A stretch of 6,496 nt of DNA, from NCBI GenBank assembly GCA_016930115.1, contig JAFGHN010000189.1, positions 1 through 6,496 of the forward strand, given 5' to 3'. A program made the position numbers and the translations under genes. The stretch comes from Spirochaetales bacterium. Its GTDB lineage: Bacteria > Spirochaetota > Spirochaetia > ARS1246. Shown piece after piece: positions 5,053 through 6,496 of this stretch; position 1 is the first letter of the stretch; each line of letters opens with the position of its first letter. The notes below the pieces were generated by a model. That model made no database searches and had not been told where the DNA came from. It saw nothing but the letters and a program-made list of their open reading frames with translations.

Positions 5053-6496
5053 CTACTGAACGGCAAGCATGAACAGTGCGCCGGCCTGGCCGCCGGCGAC
5101 ATGCTCCACTTCCAGCGCGCTATACCGTTCGCGCAAACCTGCCGCAAGCTCGCCCGCGAGCGCCTCGCTCTCCTTGTCGCCGTAGAAGATAGTCACGCCG
5201 CCGCGGGTCGACACGTCCACTTTCTCAAGCGCCTCACAGATCACCTGCAACGTATCGGCTCCGGAAGAGAGAACGTCGTCACCGAGAATCGTGAAAAACT
5301 CTCCGGTGTGAAGACCAACCGATCCAAATTGCGAATCCCTGACGGCCTTGTAGCATCTGATCTGTAACCCCTCTTCAAGACAGCCGGTCATATTCTTGAC
5401 ATTCTCGTCAAGCGGCTCATCCTCCAGATAGGCGCATATTGCCGAAATTCCCTGAACGACATCCCTGCTCGGTACAATCACCACGTTCGCCTCCGACTGT
5501 TCGGCGGCAAGCCTCGCGGCGGGCATTATGTCCCCGCTATTCGGCAACAGGATGATGTCTTCATCATCAAAGCTTTCGAGTACCCGGGAAATCTCACCGG
5601 TGGACGGCAGCTGGTCCTGGTAGACAACCGTCCTTTTTGCCCCCAGGTCTCTGAAGATACGGCTGAAACCCTCGCCGGGGACCAGGGCAAGCACCGCCGC
5701 TTTCTCGGTACGGGGCGTTATCCCCGTAAACGCCGAAACCTGGTCCGCCATGTCATCTACTTTTTTCCGAAGAATCTGTCCAACGCCTGAGAACATCGAA
5801 AAGATGAGCTGTGGGCTATCCGTATGAATATGCAGTTTGACCTGGGCGTCCGTCTGAACCAGGGCGATGCTGTTGCCGATATCTATCAACCGCGACCTGA
5901 AATCGTTGCGGTTAAACCGCCCGTTGGCGGCCACAGTCAGCTCGACACAGTACCGGTACGCGAGCTGGGCCGATACGAGCTCTACGGCTTCCCGCGGTTT
6001 GAAACGGTAGTTCTGCTCGTCCTCCACTACGAGAGGTTGGCCCGTCAAACCGCGGTTGATCCCCTCCATGAGAAAGATGAACCCCAGACCGCCGGAATCG
6101 ACCACACCCGCCCGCGCAAGCACCGGAAGCATCAGGGGCGTTTCGTGGATCTTTTCCCGTGCAACGGTCAGCGCCGCGTCCAGACATGCCGCAATATCGG
6201 CACCTTCGCTGTTTTCCAGTGCGTTGGCCATCGCGGAGATAATCGTAATCATCGTGCCTTCAGCCGGGGAGACAAGCGCGGAACGGGCAAGGTAAGAACC
6301 GTTTGAGAAACCGGAGACGAAACCTTTTGAATCAATGATGTTGCACTCTCTTACAACCTGGAAGAAGCCCGCAAAGAACTGGGAAAGGATGAAACCGGAG
6401 TTCCCCCTTGAACATTCGGAAAAACTCCGGCTCAACGTGTCGGAAATCTCGGCGACAGAAGAGAGCGCCGGGTCCGAGAGCCGCTTTATCCCGGTG
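5053..6496 (-). CDS. fakA: FakA/YloV-type fatty acid kinase ATP-binding subunit (DAK2 domain), 5'-truncated by window edge
   Basis: 480 residues are visible to the TAG stop; the frame stays open to the window edge, so the N-terminus with the DGDTGTN-type metal site is probably outside. A TTG at 6435 is in frame but lies inside the DAK2 domain and is not the true start. Counted from the first visible residue: SRGNSGFILSQ at 29-39, SPAEGTM at 76-82 and AGVVDSGGLGF at 129-139 complete the DAK2 kinase domain. A middle domain carries C183 and H222/H224 (RYCVELTV, KLHIHTD), matching the cysteine and two histidines that bind zinc in FakA. A C-terminal DegV-like part has LLPNSGDI and VVPSRDVVQGISA (316-351) and ends in GGQAGALFMLAVQ. 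Full-length homologues are about 550 residues. With FakB carrying the fatty acid, FakA phosphorylates the carboxylate to acyl-phosphate. No FakB is in the window. The adjoining plsY-like gene uses that product. Confidence 0.87.
   Translation of the reverse strand, partial: TGIKRLSDPALSSVAEISDTLSRSFSECSRGNSGFILSQFFAGFFQVVRECNIIDSKGFVSGFSNGSYLARSALVSPAEGTMITIISAMANALENSEGADIAACLDAALTVAREKIHETPLMLPVLARAGVVDSGGLGFIFLMEGINRGLTGQPLVVEDEQNYRFKPREAVELVSAQLAYRYCVELTVAANGRFNRNDFRSRLIDIGNSIALVQTDAQVKLHIHTDSPQLIFSMFSGVGQILRKKVDDMADQVSAFTGITPRTEKAAVLALVPGEGFSRIFRDLGAKRTVVYQDQLPSTGEISRVLESFDDEDIILLPNSGDIMPAARLAAEQSEANVVIVPSRDVVQGISAICAYLEDEPLDENVKNMTGCLEEGLQIRCYKAVRDSQFGSVGLHTGEFFTILGDDVLSSGADTLQVICEALEKVDVSTRGGVTIFYGDKESEALAGELAAGLRERYSALEVEHVAGGQAGALFMLAVQ
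5079..5098 (-). repeat. GC-rich hairpin near the 3' end of the fakA-like gene
   Basis: CGCCGGC at 5079-5085 and GCCGGCG at 5092-5098 are perfect complements with a 6-base loop, coding for part of the AGGQAGA stretch. The hairpin ends 24 bases before the fakA-like stop and about 50 before the plsY-like start, with no T-run after it. It could slow ribosomes, or stabilise or process the joint message, but glycine/alanine codons alone would favour such a sequence. Confidence 0.35.

Noticed and set aside
4044..5072. 342-codon plus-strand open frame across the HD-GYP 3' end and antisense to the plsY-like gene
   Set aside because: It spans the ends of two motif-bearing genes, its translation is low-complexity and polar (many Q, H, R, E), and it has no recognisable domain.
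5824..6306. 160-codon plus-strand frame inside the fakA-like gene
   Set aside because: It is antisense to the conserved DAK2 and middle domains and has no motif of its own.
6433..6435. TTG as the start codon of the fakA-like gene
   Set aside because: It falls just before the SRGNSG motif in the middle of the DAK2 domain, and the frame is open and family-like (RLSDPALSSVAEISDT) up to the window edge.

Overview
This is a moderately GC-rich bacterial chromosomal window with dense coding and short intergenic gaps. It has no rRNA, tRNA, CRISPR array, insertion sequence or phage gene that I can see. It holds six protein genes, one cut by the right edge, plus an ambiguous short reading frame at the left edge. 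Signalling through c-di-GMP (a PilZ-like protein and an HD-GYP phosphodiesterase) beside a FakA/PlsY acyl-phosphate pair would fit a Gram-negative motile lineage such as Spirochaetota. That placement is only an impression from gene content and protein style. No marker gene in the window proves it.

Layout, left to right. (1) 1-54: a perfect Shine-Dalgarno stretch and an 11-codon frame, which may be a leader peptide or the tail of an upstream gene. (2) 68-895 (+): a two-part protein, receiver-like N-terminus and degenerate PilZ C-terminus. (3) 913-1794 (-): a beta-hydroxyacid dehydrogenase of the tartronate semialdehyde reductase / 3-hydroxyisobutyrate dehydrogenase family, convergent with the PilZ gene. 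(4) 1795-1911: a divergent control region with a perfect short palindrome. (5) 1912-3114 (+): an SPL-family (COG1533) radical SAM protein with a long C-terminal extension. (6) 3115-3231: an AT-richer spacer with an inverted repeat next to the following start. (7) 3232-4299 (+): a cyclic-nucleotide-binding domain fused to an intact HD-GYP domain. (8) 4353-5030 (-): a divergent PlsY-like membrane acyltransferase. (9) 5053-6496 (-): a FakA/YloV-type fatty acid kinase subunit whose N-terminus lies beyond the window.

How the genes fit together. The minus-strand pair at the right is the clearest functional unit. FakA makes acyl-phosphate from fatty acids presented by FakB, and PlsY uses acyl-phosphate to acylate glycerol-3-phosphate, so the two genes sit 22 bases apart in pathway order. 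The PlsY-like protein departs from several family signature residues, which makes the pair worth a closer look. The PilZ-like and HD-GYP genes are the receptor-like and hydrolase-like ends of c-di-GMP signalling. They are separated by unrelated genes and need not be co-regulated. The dehydrogenase and the radical SAM gene share a divergent promoter region but have no obvious metabolic link.
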